64,000 nucleotides of DNA from Pseudomonas saliphila (GTDB lineage: Bacteria > Pseudomonadota > Gammaproteobacteria > Pseudomonadales > Pseudomonadaceae). The notes beneath the pieces were generated by a model. That model ran no database searches. It saw only the letters and a list, made by a program, of their open reading frames with translations, and was not told the DNA's origin. Of this stretch, positions 1 to 7,814 are shown piece by piece. The stretch covers positions 1-64,000 of the forward strand of contig NZ_VTVA01000015.1 in the NCBI RefSeq assembly GCF_008638345.1, written 5' to 3'. A program made the translations under genes and the position numbers. Each line of letters opens with the position of its first letter. Within the stretch, counting starts at the first letter, position 1.

Positions 1-107
1 GGGCTGATTTGTGCAGCGTTTCCCTAAAGGATGAGGCTGAAGACTTCTACAAAAAGACAAAAGAGGAAAGGAATACGTATTTTGAAAAAAACCACTTCTT
101 CCATTAA
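1..107 (+). CDS. 3' end of an unidentified gene, cut by the window edge
   Basis: Reading frame 3 is open from the left edge and ends at TAA 105-107. It gives about 34 residues that are charged and lysine-rich and end in EKNHFFH. The composition looks protein-like and AT-richer than the neighbouring genes, which fits accessory DNA beside the tRNA-Asp/tRNA-Val pair. Nothing in the fragment identifies a family. It could be the end of a gene on an element inserted near the tRNA, or chance open frame. Confidence 0.3.
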   Translation, partial: ADLCSVSLKDEAEDFYKKTKEERNTYFEKNHFFH

Positions 108-217
108 AAATGAACACCGGCTTTTTCAGCCTGCCGGTCACCTGTTGGTCACAATCCGGTCACAGTGACACCAGCTTGACTCTGAAGCGCGGCAATCCAA
201 AAGCCTTAAAAACGAAA

Positions 218-250
218 AAAGCCTTTAACTTTCATCAAGTTAAAGGCTTT
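218..250 (-). terminator. Rho-independent terminator of the tRNA-Asp/tRNA-Val unit
   Basis: Two perfect 14-base arms (218-231 and 237-250) flank a 5-base loop. Read on the minus strand the hairpin is followed by a T run. It lies 7 bases beyond the encoded CCA end of tRNA-Asp. Confidence 0.85.
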
Positions 251-256
251 AGTAGA

Positions 257-333
257 TGGCGCAGCGGACGGGACTCGAACCCGCGACCCCCGGCGTGACA
301 GGCCGGTATTCTAACCAACTGAACTACCGCTGC
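257..333 (-). tRNA. tRNA-Asp (GTC)
   Basis: The reverse complement folds as a 77-base cloverleaf with a 7-bp acceptor stem (GCAGCGG with CCGCTGC), discriminator G and encoded CCA. The anticodon is GTC, in the loop CTGTCAC, and the T-loop GGTTCGAGTCC is standard. It is the second gene of a two-tRNA unit, 13 bases after tRNA-Val. Confidence 0.97.
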
Positions 334-346
334 GCGTAACCTCGAG

Positions 347-422
347 TGGTGGGTGATGACGGGATCGAACCGCCGACCCTCTGCTTGTAAGGCAGATGCT
401 CTCCCAGCTGAGCTAATCACCC
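347..422 (-). tRNA. tRNA-Val (TAC)
   Basis: The reverse complement gives a 76-base tRNA starting GGGTGAT, with anticodon TAC in the loop CTTACAA, T-loop GGTTCGATCC and encoded CCA. It is the first gene of the tRNA-Val/tRNA-Asp unit and lies directly downstream of a strong promoter. Confidence 0.97.
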
Positions 423-443
423 TTTGCTCTCGAAGTGGGGCGC

Positions 444-472
444 ATTCTAGGCAGCTTTTTATCTTCTGGCAA
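444..472 (-). promoter_or_regulatory. Sigma-70 promoter of the tRNA-Val/tRNA-Asp unit
   Basis: On the minus strand a -35 of TTGCCA (467-472) and a -10 of TAGAAT (444-449) are separated by exactly 17 bases. A GC-rich discriminator (GCGCCCC) follows, as is usual for stringently controlled stable-RNA promoters. Confidence 0.8.
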
Positions 473-637
473 CACCTTTTTTCAAAATAAATTCACTCCT
501 TTTCAATATCTTACTCGCAGGCCCCGAGAAGACTGGTCGCCAGCCCCGCTGTCAGGCAATATTGCCCACCGTCGTGCCCGGGCGCAGTCAGTCTTGCGCC
601 CCATCGGCCAAACGTATTGGTAACCAAGGACAGCATC

Positions 638-1555
638 ATGTGGTTTCGTAATCTTCTTCTCTATCGCTTCAGCCAGAACATTCCTTTTGGCGAAACCGAA
701 CTATTGGCGGCGCTTGAGCAGCGCCCCGCCCGTCCCTGCGCAAGCCAGGAGACACATACTCTAGGCTGGACTACACCTTTTGGTCGGCACTCCGAAAACA
801 TGCTGCAGGTCGCGGAAGGTTATTGGTTGATTGCCATGCGCAAGGAAGAGCGCATTTTGCCAGGGAGTGTGATCAAGGACGCGCTGGCGGAGAAGGTTGA
901 AGAAATCGAGGCTCGTGACGCCCGCAAGATCTACAAGAAAGAGCGTGACACGCTGAAGGACGACATTGTCATGTCCTTATTGCCCCGAGCCTTTACCCGC
1001 ACCCAGACCACTCTCGCCTGCATCGCCCCTGCTGAGGGCTGGATCGCAGTGGATAGCTCGAGCAGCAAGCGCGCCGAAGATCTCCTCAGCCTGCTGCGTG
1101 AATGCACTGGCAGCCTCCCTGTACGGCCTATGAACGTCAAACTGGCCCCAGCAGCGGCCATGACGGACTGGGTCAAGAACGGCGAGGCACCAGAAGGCCT
1201 GGTCGTGCTCGATGAATGCGAACTACGCGATACCAAAGAAGACGGTGGCGTGATTCGCTGCAAGCGCCAGGATCTGGCTAGCGACGAAATCCAGCAGCAT
1301 CTCACTGTCGGCAAACAGGTCAGCCAGTTGACCATGGCGTGGCATGACAAGCTCGTTCTCACCCTGGACGATAAGCTGACCGTTAAACGGCTGCGTTTTG
1401 AAGAGTTGCTGCGAGACGAAGTAGACGATCAAGGCGCCGATGACATGGCGAGTCAGCTTGATGCCACTTTCATCATCATGTCGAAGACGCTCAGCGAGCT
1501 GATCCCCGCGCTCACCACGGCTCTGGGTGGCGAGGATATTCCCCAGGGAATATGA
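638..1555 (+). CDS. rdgC: Recombination-associated protein RdgC
   Basis: RdgC is a toroidal double-stranded-DNA-binding protein of the nucleoid that restrains RecA filament formation; it acts in the cytoplasm. The product is 305 residues, the usual length. It opens with MWFRNLLLYRFSQ, close to the family's typical N-terminus, and later has the conserved run ending in the KRLRFEELL and DATFIIMSKTLSELIP segments. An in-frame ATG exists 21 bases upstream, but 638 matches the family start. The gene stands alone, convergent with the gsp-side lipoprotein gene. Recognition is from residue patterns and is firm. Confidence 0.95.
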   Translation: MWFRNLLLYRFSQNIPFGETELLAALEQRPARPCASQETHTLGWTTPFGRHSENMLQVAEGYWLIAMRKEERILPGSVIKDALAEKVEEIEARDARKIYKKERDTLKDDIVMSLLPRAFTRTQTTLACIAPAEGWIAVDSSSSKRAEDLLSLLRECTGSLPVRPMNVKLAPAAAMTDWVKNGEAPEGLVVLDECELRDTKEDGGVIRCKRQDLASDEIQQHLTVGKQVSQLTMAWHDKLVLTLDDKLTVKRLRFEELLRDEVDDQGADDMASQLDATFIIMSKTLSELIPALTTALGGEDIPQGI

Positions 1556-1564
1556 AGCGGGAAA

Positions 1565-1587
1565 CTATCCACAGAATCTGTGGATAA
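1565..1587. other. Inverted pair of DnaA-box-like sequences 3' of rdgC
   Basis: A 9-base dyad (TATCCACAG and CTGTGGATA, 3-base centre) starts 10 bases after the rdgC stop. It contains a perfect consensus DnaA box on the minus strand (TTATCCACA, 1579-1587) and a one-mismatch box on the plus strand (CTATCCACA, 1565-1573). A third partial copy (CTGTGGGTA) follows. It could titrate DnaA, or simply be a hairpin that ends rdgC. Confidence 0.5.
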
Positions 1588-1610
1588 CTCTGTGGGTAGC
1601 ATCTATATAA

Positions 1611-1640
1611 CCTCTCCCGGTGCGCAGAACGCGGGAGGGG
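1611..1640 (+). terminator. Possible hairpin terminator after rdgC
   Basis: CCTCTCCCG and CGGGAGGGG pair across a short loop about 55 bases after rdgC. No T-tract follows, so this may be a repeat-type hairpin rather than an intrinsic terminator. I see nothing else in the rest of the gap up to 1864. Confidence 0.3.
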
Positions 1641-1864
1641 GACTTAGAATGGTTAAAAAGTAATCAGCTTAAATATCGTTTAAAATCAATAACTTACAAA
1701 TATCAAGACAAATCATTACCGTTATGAGGCCTTTCTGCTCGAGAACTTGGGCTGTTTCTTCCGCTGTGTACAATGTCAACCCTGACGCCACAAAAAAACC
1801 GGCTTTTGACGCTCATGGAGGCCCTGTCGTCGCGCAGATCAGACGCCTGCCGTCAAGCCATTAG

Positions 1865-2482
1865 TTATCTGCGATTATGCTCCAGCCATCGTGTTGCATC
1901 CTTGGCTGCTGCGCTGCGCGGATAGGTTTTGACCACATAACGCAGCCTGGCCTCACCGGTCTCTATATCGTTCGATTCTATTGCGCTCTGCGCCAACTGG
2001 TATTCGGCCCGGGCCATGCCTTCATGCAACTCCTGGAGTCGAGGTGCAATCTCATGACGATAAGGTGACTCGGGGTAGGCACGAACAAAACGCGCCATAT
2101 GGTTATGGGCCTGACGCCCCAGCTTCAAACGCTGTTGCGCATCCCCGGCGGACGATTCGAACCGTACAAAATCCGTTAGCGCGAGCAAGTAGGCTGAGTA
2201 ATCAGGAAAGGGTGGATCGACATGCCGCGAGTCATAGTCGCTCAGCAGATGCTCTACGGCATCCAGGTCACCCTGCTGCAAGCACAAGAAAGCAGTCTCC
2301 TGCTCCAGAGCCGGCTCCTTGACCTCCACAACCTGACGAGCCAATGCCATGCTGCAGCGCCCCATACTCAGTTTCGCCCTGGCGTCGGCAATTGCATCCG
2401 CGCGCTGACTGTCTTTCTGGCCCATGCTCGAGCAACCTGCCAAGGTAGCCAGCAGAAACAGCACCATGAATTTACGACTCAC
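1865..2482 (-). CDS. TPR-like lipoprotein downstream of gspN
   Basis: The product is 205 residues. It begins with a lipoprotein signal peptide (MSRKFMVLFLLATLAGC), with the lipobox cysteine at residue 17, so the mature protein should be membrane-anchored in the periplasm. The rest is alpha-helical and alanine-rich. Repeated helix-pair patterns (residues about 25-120, and 160-200 with ETGEARLRYVVKTYPRSAAAKDA) look like tetratricopeptide repeats. It lies 33 bases after the last gsp gene on the same strand and may be co-transcribed with it. A role as an accessory or pilotin-like factor for the secretin is possible but rests only on position; no pilotin family was recognised. Confidence 0.75.
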   Translation of the reverse strand: MSRKFMVLFLLATLAGCSSMGQKDSQRADAIADARAKLSMGRCSMALARQVVEVKEPALEQETAFLCLQQGDLDAVEHLLSDYDSRHVDPPFPDYSAYLLALTDFVRFESSAGDAQQRLKLGRQAHNHMARFVRAYPESPYRHEIAPRLQELHEGMARAEYQLAQSAIESNDIETGEARLRYVVKTYPRSAAAKDATRWLEHNRR

Positions 2483-2515
2483 TATATTTACCCCTCGGAT
2501 TAACGCGAATTCTTG

Positions 2516-3271
2516 CTATTGCAACTGGGCACGCCAGCCAATCCAGCCTTGTGCGTCGGGCTTGCCAAGCATCCCCAACCCTCCAGCAAGCGCGTCTTCA
2601 GCGCTCGCACGGGCCTGAAGACGCGAATCTATCTGCATCGCCTGACCGGGGCGCCAGCGCGCATCGCCACGCAGCCCCAGCGGTCCCCCTTGATCTCCAA
2701 GATTGAACACCAGCCAGTCATTCTCGCCGGATAGCCCGGCAGTAAGATCCCCAAGCTCCATTGGCCTGGGCAGCCCGCCAGCGGCGTTCTGCCATACCAA
2801 CTGGCCCTCGGCCTGGGCAACATTCTCAAAGTCCTTCAGCTCAAGCACTGCCACATCCAGCAACCAGGTACCCCTTAGAACGAAGGGGGCTTTATTGATC
2901 GCCGCCATGCTTGCAGCATCCAACCGACCATTGACCTGTTCTAGCCTGAGTGATCCGAAACCGAGTTTCATGGTCGCATCAACCTGTCCGTTCTGGGGCA
3001 ACCAGACCAGGTCCAGAGCGATGCGTCCGGTGAGAAGGTGACTGGGTCTCCAGTCCCAGGAAAGCGCGCCCTGGCTCACGCCGCTCACTTCCATACTCTG
3101 TACGTGCCCAGACCAGAGCGTTCCTGACAGTCCATGCAGCGTCACCTCAGCAGGTAACTGACCGGCAATCCGGTTCCAGACGAAGGCCGCCGGCAGGTTC
3201 CAGATCAGGCTCAGCAGATAAATCACCGCCGCCGCGATCAGAGTATTCTTCAGGGTTAATCGCGTAAGCAT
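2516..3271 (-). CDS. gspN: Type II secretion protein GspN
   Basis: GspN is an inner-membrane protein with a periplasmic domain found in some but not all type II systems; its role is not well defined. The 251-residue product has one N-terminal membrane segment (residues about 8-28, LIAAAVIYLLSLIWNLPAAF) followed by a beta-rich region with the GTLWSG motif near residue 50, typical of GspN. Its ATG shares one base with the gspM stop (TGATG), so translation is probably coupled. As I recall, P. aeruginosa Xcp lacks this subunit, so its presence sets this cluster apart. Confidence 0.88.
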   Translation of the reverse strand: MLTRLTLKNTLIAAAVIYLLSLIWNLPAAFVWNRIAGQLPAEVTLHGLSGTLWSGHVQSMEVSGVSQGALSWDWRPSHLLTGRIALDLVWLPQNGQVDATMKLGFGSLRLEQVNGRLDAASMAAINKAPFVLRGTWLLDVAVLELKDFENVAQAEGQLVWQNAAGGLPRPMELGDLTAGLSGENDWLVFNLGDQGGPLGLRGDARWRPGQAMQIDSRLQARASAEDALAGGLGMLGKPDAQGWIGWRAQLQ

Positions 3272-3753
3272 CAGCGTGGCTCCACCATCAAGCGCGCCGA
3301 CACCATTCCCGGACTGCTGCTTACATCCACTGCCAGCTGGCTGATCTGTAAACCGTGGCGATTTTCAAGATCGTTCAGCCAGCCAACGAGCGCATCAAAC
3401 CCGACCTCGTCGAACGACAGTCGTGCACCGCCTCCTTCTGGCTGTACGCGCCCAAGGGCCTGCTTGATGCCTGCTGCATTGGCGGAAACCTCTATCAATG
3501 TGAGCACGGAGCCGCCCGACCCTGCTGAGGTAGACTGTCGTTGCTGCGCGCCGCGACGCCGAACCTGATCGGACACCTGCTGCATCCAGGCCAGATCGGC
3601 TGACAGCCTGCTGACATCCGAGCGTAATTCAGCGCGGCTGGCGGCTAGGGGCTCCCACACGCCAAGCCAGAGAAACACCACTCCGAGCGCTACCAGCCCG
3701 CCCAGTACTATGCGCTGCTCGCGCGGGACCAGCCCTGCCCACCACGCCTTCAT
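3271..3753 (-). CDS. gspM: Type II secretion inner-membrane protein GspM
   Basis: GspM is a bitopic inner-membrane protein that partners GspL in the assembly platform. The product has 160 residues, the usual length. Its short cytoplasmic start carries the family's common 'PREQRIVLGG' pattern, followed by a membrane helix at residues about 17-34, a coiled-coil-like segment (about 37-70) and a periplasmic ferredoxin-like domain. Its start overlaps the gspL stop by four bases (ATGA). Confidence 0.9.
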   Translation of the reverse strand: MKAWWAGLVPREQRIVLGGLVALGVVFLWLGVWEPLAASRAELRSDVSRLSADLAWMQQVSDQVRRRGAQQRQSTSAGSGGSVLTLIEVSANAAGIKQALGRVQPEGGGARLSFDEVGFDALVGWLNDLENRHGLQISQLAVDVSSSPGMVSARLMVEPR

Positions 3754-4988
3754 GAGTCACTCCTTGCTACTTTGAGCCGCGCGGTGACGCCGTCTGCGCC
3801 GGAGTCGGCGCCTTGCAGGGTTTCCCGTAGTTGTGGCTTGGCAGCCAGGTTGGCGCGAATGGTTTCCAGCTCGGCAAACGAGGCCACATGCAGCTCTATT
3901 TCCATGTCCAGCGGAGTGGCTCTGAATTCACGAATTTCGGCTTTGCTGTCCTTGCTGCTTGCTGCCGCCAGCACTTCGTACAACAACCCACCCATGCCGC
4001 CATTGGCATTGCTTGTGCCACCTTCAAGCGCTTCGCGAAACTGGGTTACCGGGTCTATCCGGCGACTGGAGGGTAGCGCGATATCGAAAAGACTGTTGAT
4101 CTCGGCCTGCAGGCGGTCACGTTCGCGGGCCAGGGTCCAGGACTCAAGGCCGAACTGCGTCGCCAGTACGGCAAGCAACACACCGGCGGCAATCATCGTG
4201 GTCCGCATCTTACGCCACGGGGGCGCGGCCATACTGGACGCATAGGGTCCGGTAAGCAGATTGAACACCGGCCGCGTGTCGGTGGCACGGCGCAGCGCTG
4301 GTGCCAGCAGCTCTGGTGTCAGATCCGGGCCGGAAATAATCTGCGTCTCGATATCCAGATCAAGCGTGGCTGCATCAACTCCGTACAACTCGACAATCCG
4401 GTCCTCCGGATCTCGGTCGGCCAGGCGGCGCTGCAGCCAGAAGGCAAGCAAGCCCTCCTCCATCATCACCGGCTCCTGATCGGCGGCCGTAACCATGACC
4501 AGCGGCATATCGGTCGGCCAAGGCGATCTTTGGACCCGCAGAACCCCCGCCGGAGGCAACTCGGCGTGCAGCTCCGAAAGGGGCATCAAGGCTTCAAGCC
4601 GCCAGCGCGCCTGCTCGAACAGGTCCTGCCAGAACGCCATATTGGATTGCTCCACCACGGCGGCTGCGACGCGATCATCCGGCCGCCGTGGTCCCGCAGC
4701 AAAATGCAGCTCCTCGAGCTCCTGGCTGAGGAAATCTTCGAGGGCATATGGCAGAGCCGCCCTGACTGCAGAAGCCTTACGTACCGGAAGCCTCACGCGG
4801 TAAAGCGTCACCGCAGAAGGCGGCACCAGAGCCCGCATGCGCTCCGCCGGATACTTGGCATGCAGCTCATCAAGGGTATTGAGCCCCGCATCCACCAGAC
4901 TCCCGTCACGGTCGGTATGCCACCAATGCATGCGGACCGGGCCCGGACTATCAGGCTGCAGGTGTTCTGGTAACAAGACTATCAACAT
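3750..4988 (-). CDS. gspL: Type II secretion inner-membrane protein GspL
   Basis: GspL links the cytoplasmic ATPase GspE to the membrane platform. The product is 412 residues. It has an actin-like cytoplasmic domain (1 to about 255, including 'RVRLPVRKASAVRAALPYAL', typical of GspL), one membrane helix at about 265-285 (TMIAAGVLLAVLATQFGL) and a periplasmic domain that ends in a ferredoxin-like fold. The gene follows gspK after 16 bases and overlaps gspM by four. Identification relies on order and these segments. Confidence 0.9.
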   Translation of the reverse strand: MLIVLLPEHLQPDSPGPVRMHWWHTDRDGSLVDAGLNTLDELHAKYPAERMRALVPPSAVTLYRVRLPVRKASAVRAALPYALEDFLSQELEELHFAAGPRRPDDRVAAAVVEQSNMAFWQDLFEQARWRLEALMPLSELHAELPPAGVLRVQRSPWPTDMPLVMVTAADQEPVMMEEGLLAFWLQRRLADRDPEDRIVELYGVDAATLDLDIETQIISGPDLTPELLAPALRRATDTRPVFNLLTGPYASSMAAPPWRKMRTTMIAAGVLLAVLATQFGLESWTLARERDRLQAEINSLFDIALPSSRRIDPVTQFREALEGGTSNANGGMGGLLYEVLAAASSKDSKAEIREFRATPLDMEIELHVASFAELETIRANLAAKPQLRETLQGADSGADGVTARLKVARSDS

Positions 4989-5004
4989 GATCTGATCCGT
5001 TTCT

Positions 5005-5808
5005 TCAGGGCTCGCAGGCCGTTTGTTCGCGCAGGATTACGGTGCCGCTGGCGGCGTCCAACGTTGTGCATTGATAAAACCGACGCTCTCCAAACTCGGC
5101 CGTCAGTTGCAGCCGCATAAACCACGGCGCTTCGGCCGAGGCCGCCCGCTCGGCAAACACCTCTTGCATCAGCTTGGCACTGCGCTCCAGATCTATCGGG
5201 CTCGCGGTACCGGGATAGGCGGTAACGTAAGGAGCCAGTGCCTGCCAGGCTTCATCCGTCATCCCCGACACGGCCGTTAATTCAGATGCCATCAGCATGC
5301 TGCGGTTACCCGATACACGCGCCGGCGTGGCCAGACGGTATACCGGATCATCCGTCTCTGGATTCATCCAGTCGCTCACGGCCAGCGCCAGCTCGGCACC
5401 CGATGGCATGGTTACGCTGCTTTCCTGGGATACCCGGTCAACCAACCGGGCGAAAAAGCCTTGCTCGGCTTCGTCAGCGCCAGCCAGCGCGTTTATGTTG
5501 TAACGGCACTGCATGTTGTCCAGGGTCGCCAGCAGGCGGATGCCGTCGACCTCAAAAGGCAGTGAGGGCGACAGGCACGTCTCCCAAAGCAGCTCGTCCG
5601 GCCCCTCGGTTTGTTCCAGTAACTGCAGCACCATCTTTTCTGCACCCATGGTGATATGGCGTGACAGATCGCGTTCGAAGACGGCGCTGGTGCGACGAAT
5701 ATCCGCCTGGCTGCGCACGGCCATTCCGACCGATGCGGTGACCGACAGCGCCACGACCAACAACGCCGTGATCAGCGCTACGCCCTTTTGATCCGCCCGG
5801 GATTTCAC
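5005..5808 (-). CDS. gspK: Type II secretion minor pseudopilin GspK
   Basis: GspK is the large minor pseudopilin that, with GspI and GspJ, caps the pseudopilus. The product is 267 residues, short for a family usually nearer 300-330. It begins MKSRADQKGVALITALLVV: a prepilin-type leader ending in G followed by a hydrophobic helix. As is normal for GspK, the residue at +5 of the mature protein is not glutamate (VALIT). The aspartate/asparagine-rich region ('LLATLDNMQCRYNINAL') is typical. Its ATG overlaps the gspJ stop by four bases. Confidence 0.92.
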   Translation of the reverse strand: MKSRADQKGVALITALLVVALSVTASVGMAVRSQADIRRTSAVFERDLSRHITMGAEKMVLQLLEQTEGPDELLWETCLSPSLPFEVDGIRLLATLDNMQCRYNINALAGADEAEQGFFARLVDRVSQESSVTMPSGAELALAVSDWMNPETDDPVYRLATPARVSGNRSMLMASELTAVSGMTDEAWQALAPYVTAYPGTASPIDLERSAKLMQEVFAERAASAEAPWFMRLQLTAEFGERRFYQCTTLDAASGTVILREQTACEP

Positions 5809-6431
5809 AGCCCCACCGCCAGCAGACGACGGATGACGCCAAGGCCAGGGAGGTCGATCACGACTTCAACGGCCATGGGTAACGCGCTGCTTTCCTCATC
5901 GGCGTCGGCAGGTGGCCACGACTCGAGCCGTTCAAGGCCCGAAGGCGTGCGCACCACAAACAGAAACCCGGTTTCAATTCCAAGTGTTTCGTCTTCGCCC
6001 ACCAGATCGGCAAAGGGTCGGGCGCGCATGCTGTCAGGGTCCACGACGTCTACACCGTCCCACATGCGTCGCTCCAGACCGCGCTCGGTTATTTCCCAGG
6101 CGGTACGACGAAGCCGATGATCACCGCCCGCGCCAGCCCGAACCAATTCCAGCAAGGTTTCATCGCCGCCGGGGCGCAGACGAAGAGGCGGCAGCCGATC
6201 GCCAAACTCGTCCCGCGATTCGATGTCGACCAATTGGGCCAGATCACGCTCAAGTACACTCAATGTAACCTGTAGATCAGCAAGCTTTTGCGCCTGGATA
6301 CGCGTGATGTGATCGGCATCAAGTACCGCACGTAGACCCTGATAGGCCACCAGACTCATGATCGCAAAGACCACCATCGCGATGAGCATTTCCAGCAGGG
6401 TAAAACCACCCTCTCTATGCCGGTTAGTCAT
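5805..6431 (-). CDS. gspJ: Type II secretion minor pseudopilin GspJ
   Basis: GspJ forms the pseudopilus tip with GspI and GspK. The chosen ATG (6431) overlaps the gspI stop (ATGA) and gives a short basic leader, MTNRHREGG, before the prepilin peptidase site G/FTLLE with the key glutamate at +5. The 208-residue product is the usual length. An upstream in-frame start would add 20 residues that do not look like a leader. Processing needs a prepilin peptidase; no gspO/pilD gene is in this window, so the shared PilD is presumably used. Confidence 0.92.
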   Translation of the reverse strand: MTNRHREGGFTLLEMLIAMVVFAIMSLVAYQGLRAVLDADHITRIQAQKLADLQVTLSVLERDLAQLVDIESRDEFGDRLPPLRLRPGGDETLLELVRAGAGGDHRLRRTAWEITERGLERRMWDGVDVVDPDSMRARPFADLVGEDETLGIETGFLFVVRTPSGLERLESWPPADADEESSALPMAVEVVIDLPGLGVIRRLLAVGL

Positions 6432-6820
6432 GGCAACACAAACCCGCTGACAGCAGCGCGTTGATGCGTTTCGCCGCGCTCTGCCAACCACAAGCGAATA
6501 TCGATACGCTGGACAGGAGGCAAGGGTATGGGTGAGTCGGGGGTGAACGCACCGATCTCTATCTTGTAGGCAAACCGATAGGGTCCCATTTCCACCTCAC
6601 CCGAGCGTTTTCCGTCTGAGAGCGGACGCATGCCCGTTTCGTATTCCGCCAGTAAATTCTGTCCCGCCCAGTGCGCAAGTGTTCGTTCCTGCAAATAGAC
6701 GGTATTGCGCGCGTGATCCGCACCGCCCTTTACCAAAGCGCCTAACGCCACACCCAGAATCGCCAGGGCCACCAGGACTTCAAGCAAGGTGAAGCCGCGA
6801 TTACTCTTGCTCGATCGCAT
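6428..6820 (-). CDS. gspI: Type II secretion minor pseudopilin GspI
   Basis: GspI is the central minor pseudopilin that nucleates the pseudopilus tip. The start at 6820 is preferred over 6835: it has GAGG 7 bases upstream and gives the compact leader MRSSKSNRG before the processing site G/FTLLEVLVALAILG. The 130-residue length is normal. The gene overlaps the end of gspH by 20 bases and gspJ by four. Confidence 0.92.
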   Translation of the reverse strand: MRSSKSNRGFTLLEVLVALAILGVALGALVKGGADHARNTVYLQERTLAHWAGQNLLAEYETGMRPLSDGKRSGEVEMGPYRFAYKIEIGAFTPDSPIPLPPVQRIDIRLWLAERGETHQRAAVSGFVLP

Positions 6821-7343
6821 CCAGCACCTCGACACTGCCTTCCAGACCTATTCGGATATGCCGCTCCAGCTGGTTCCCGGGAATCCGTAACGTGATGATG
6901 GCGGGCGTCATTTCACCTGTAGCACCCAACCGAATATGGGGTTCCCAGCCGCTGGCCTGGCGCAGTCCACGGCGCTCACCTTCAATTTCCAGGTCAAGTT
7001 CGATCAACCCGTGCTCCATCTGCCGTGGACCCAGTTGCGGGTCCCGAACGGGCTGCCATTCCCGCGTGGCGTCCTCCAGAATAATCAGCTCAAGAAAGCT
7101 GTAGGCGTCATGCCGCAAGCCAAGCGCGCGGTCTGCCTCGCCGGTTATCAGCAGTTCATCCCGGGCCAGGCGCAACGCCCCGGCAAGGCGTTCGGTCTCA
7201 GTGCGCAACTTGCGCTCCGCACCGTCTCCAACCGAGAGGGTCGCCAGGCTGGCTACGACGCCAACCAGCACCAGCACAACCAGCAATTCCATCAGCGTAA
7301 AGCCGCACTGCCCTCGGCGCTCTGGTTGCTGGTGTGGGCGCAT
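6801..7343 (-). CDS. gspH: Type II secretion minor pseudopilin GspH
   Basis: GspH sits below the GspIJK tip complex in the pseudopilus. The product is 180 residues, with leader MRPHQQPERRGQCG and processing site G/FTLMELLVVLVLVG, then a beta-rich globular domain. It begins two bases after gspG. The sequence is divergent outside the N-terminus, so the H assignment depends partly on its place between G and I. Confidence 0.9.
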   Translation of the reverse strand: MRPHQQPERRGQCGFTLMELLVVLVLVGVVASLATLSVGDGAERKLRTETERLAGALRLARDELLITGEADRALGLRHDAYSFLELIILEDATREWQPVRDPQLGPRQMEHGLIELDLEIEGERRGLRQASGWEPHIRLGATGEMTPAIITLRIPGNQLERHIRIGLEGSVEVLDAIEQE

Positions 7344-7345
7344 GA

Positions 7346-7813
7346 TCAGCGACGCTCGTCCTGCTCGGGATCCCAGTTGCCGATGTCAGCGTTGGACTCT
7401 TCACCGCCGGGGCGGCCGTCGGCACCCAGACTAAACAGGTCGTACTCACGGTCGTTGCGGCCAGGGCGACGGTACTGGTACTCACGGCCCCATGGATCCT
7501 TCTGTAACCGGTCGATGTAGCCGCCTGTACGCCAGTTACGTGCGGTGGCGTCCCCGGAGGGCCGGGTTACCAATGCATTCAAGCCCTGCTCGGTGGTGGG
7601 ATAGTTGAAGTTGTCGAGACGGTATAGATTCAGTGCACTTTCCAGCGCGCGGATATCATTTTCAGCCTTGGTAACACGCGCCTGGTCGGGACGATCCATC
7701 ACGCGCGGTACGACAACCGCGGCCAGAATACCGAGAATTACCACCACCACCATGACCTCGATCAGGGTGAAACCGCGCTGCAGCGCTCTTGTGTTTTTCA
7801 TAGTCTTGAGCAT
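7346..7813 (-). CDS. gspG: Type II secretion major pseudopilin GspG
   Basis: GspG is the main subunit of the periplasmic pseudopilus that pushes substrates through the secretin. The processing site is G/FTLIEVMVVVVILGILAAVVVP, nearly invariant in the family. The C-terminal half has the expected 'DPWGREYQYRRPG' and 'FSLGADGRPGGE' calcium-loop segments. Two starts are possible: 7813, one base after the gspF stop, and 7801. I chose 7813 for the tight spacing, but neither has a clear ribosome-binding site. The mature protein is about 140 residues. Confidence 0.95.
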   Translation of the reverse strand: MLKTMKNTRALQRGFTLIEVMVVVVILGILAAVVVPRVMDRPDQARVTKAENDIRALESALNLYRLDNFNYPTTEQGLNALVTRPSGDATARNWRTGGYIDRLQKDPWGREYQYRRPGRNDREYDLFSLGADGRPGGEESNADIGNWDPEQDERR

Positions 7814-7814
7814 G

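Noticed and set aside
235-420. Short frames crossing tRNA-Asp and tRNA-Val
   Set aside because: These read through mature tRNA sequences and are artefacts.
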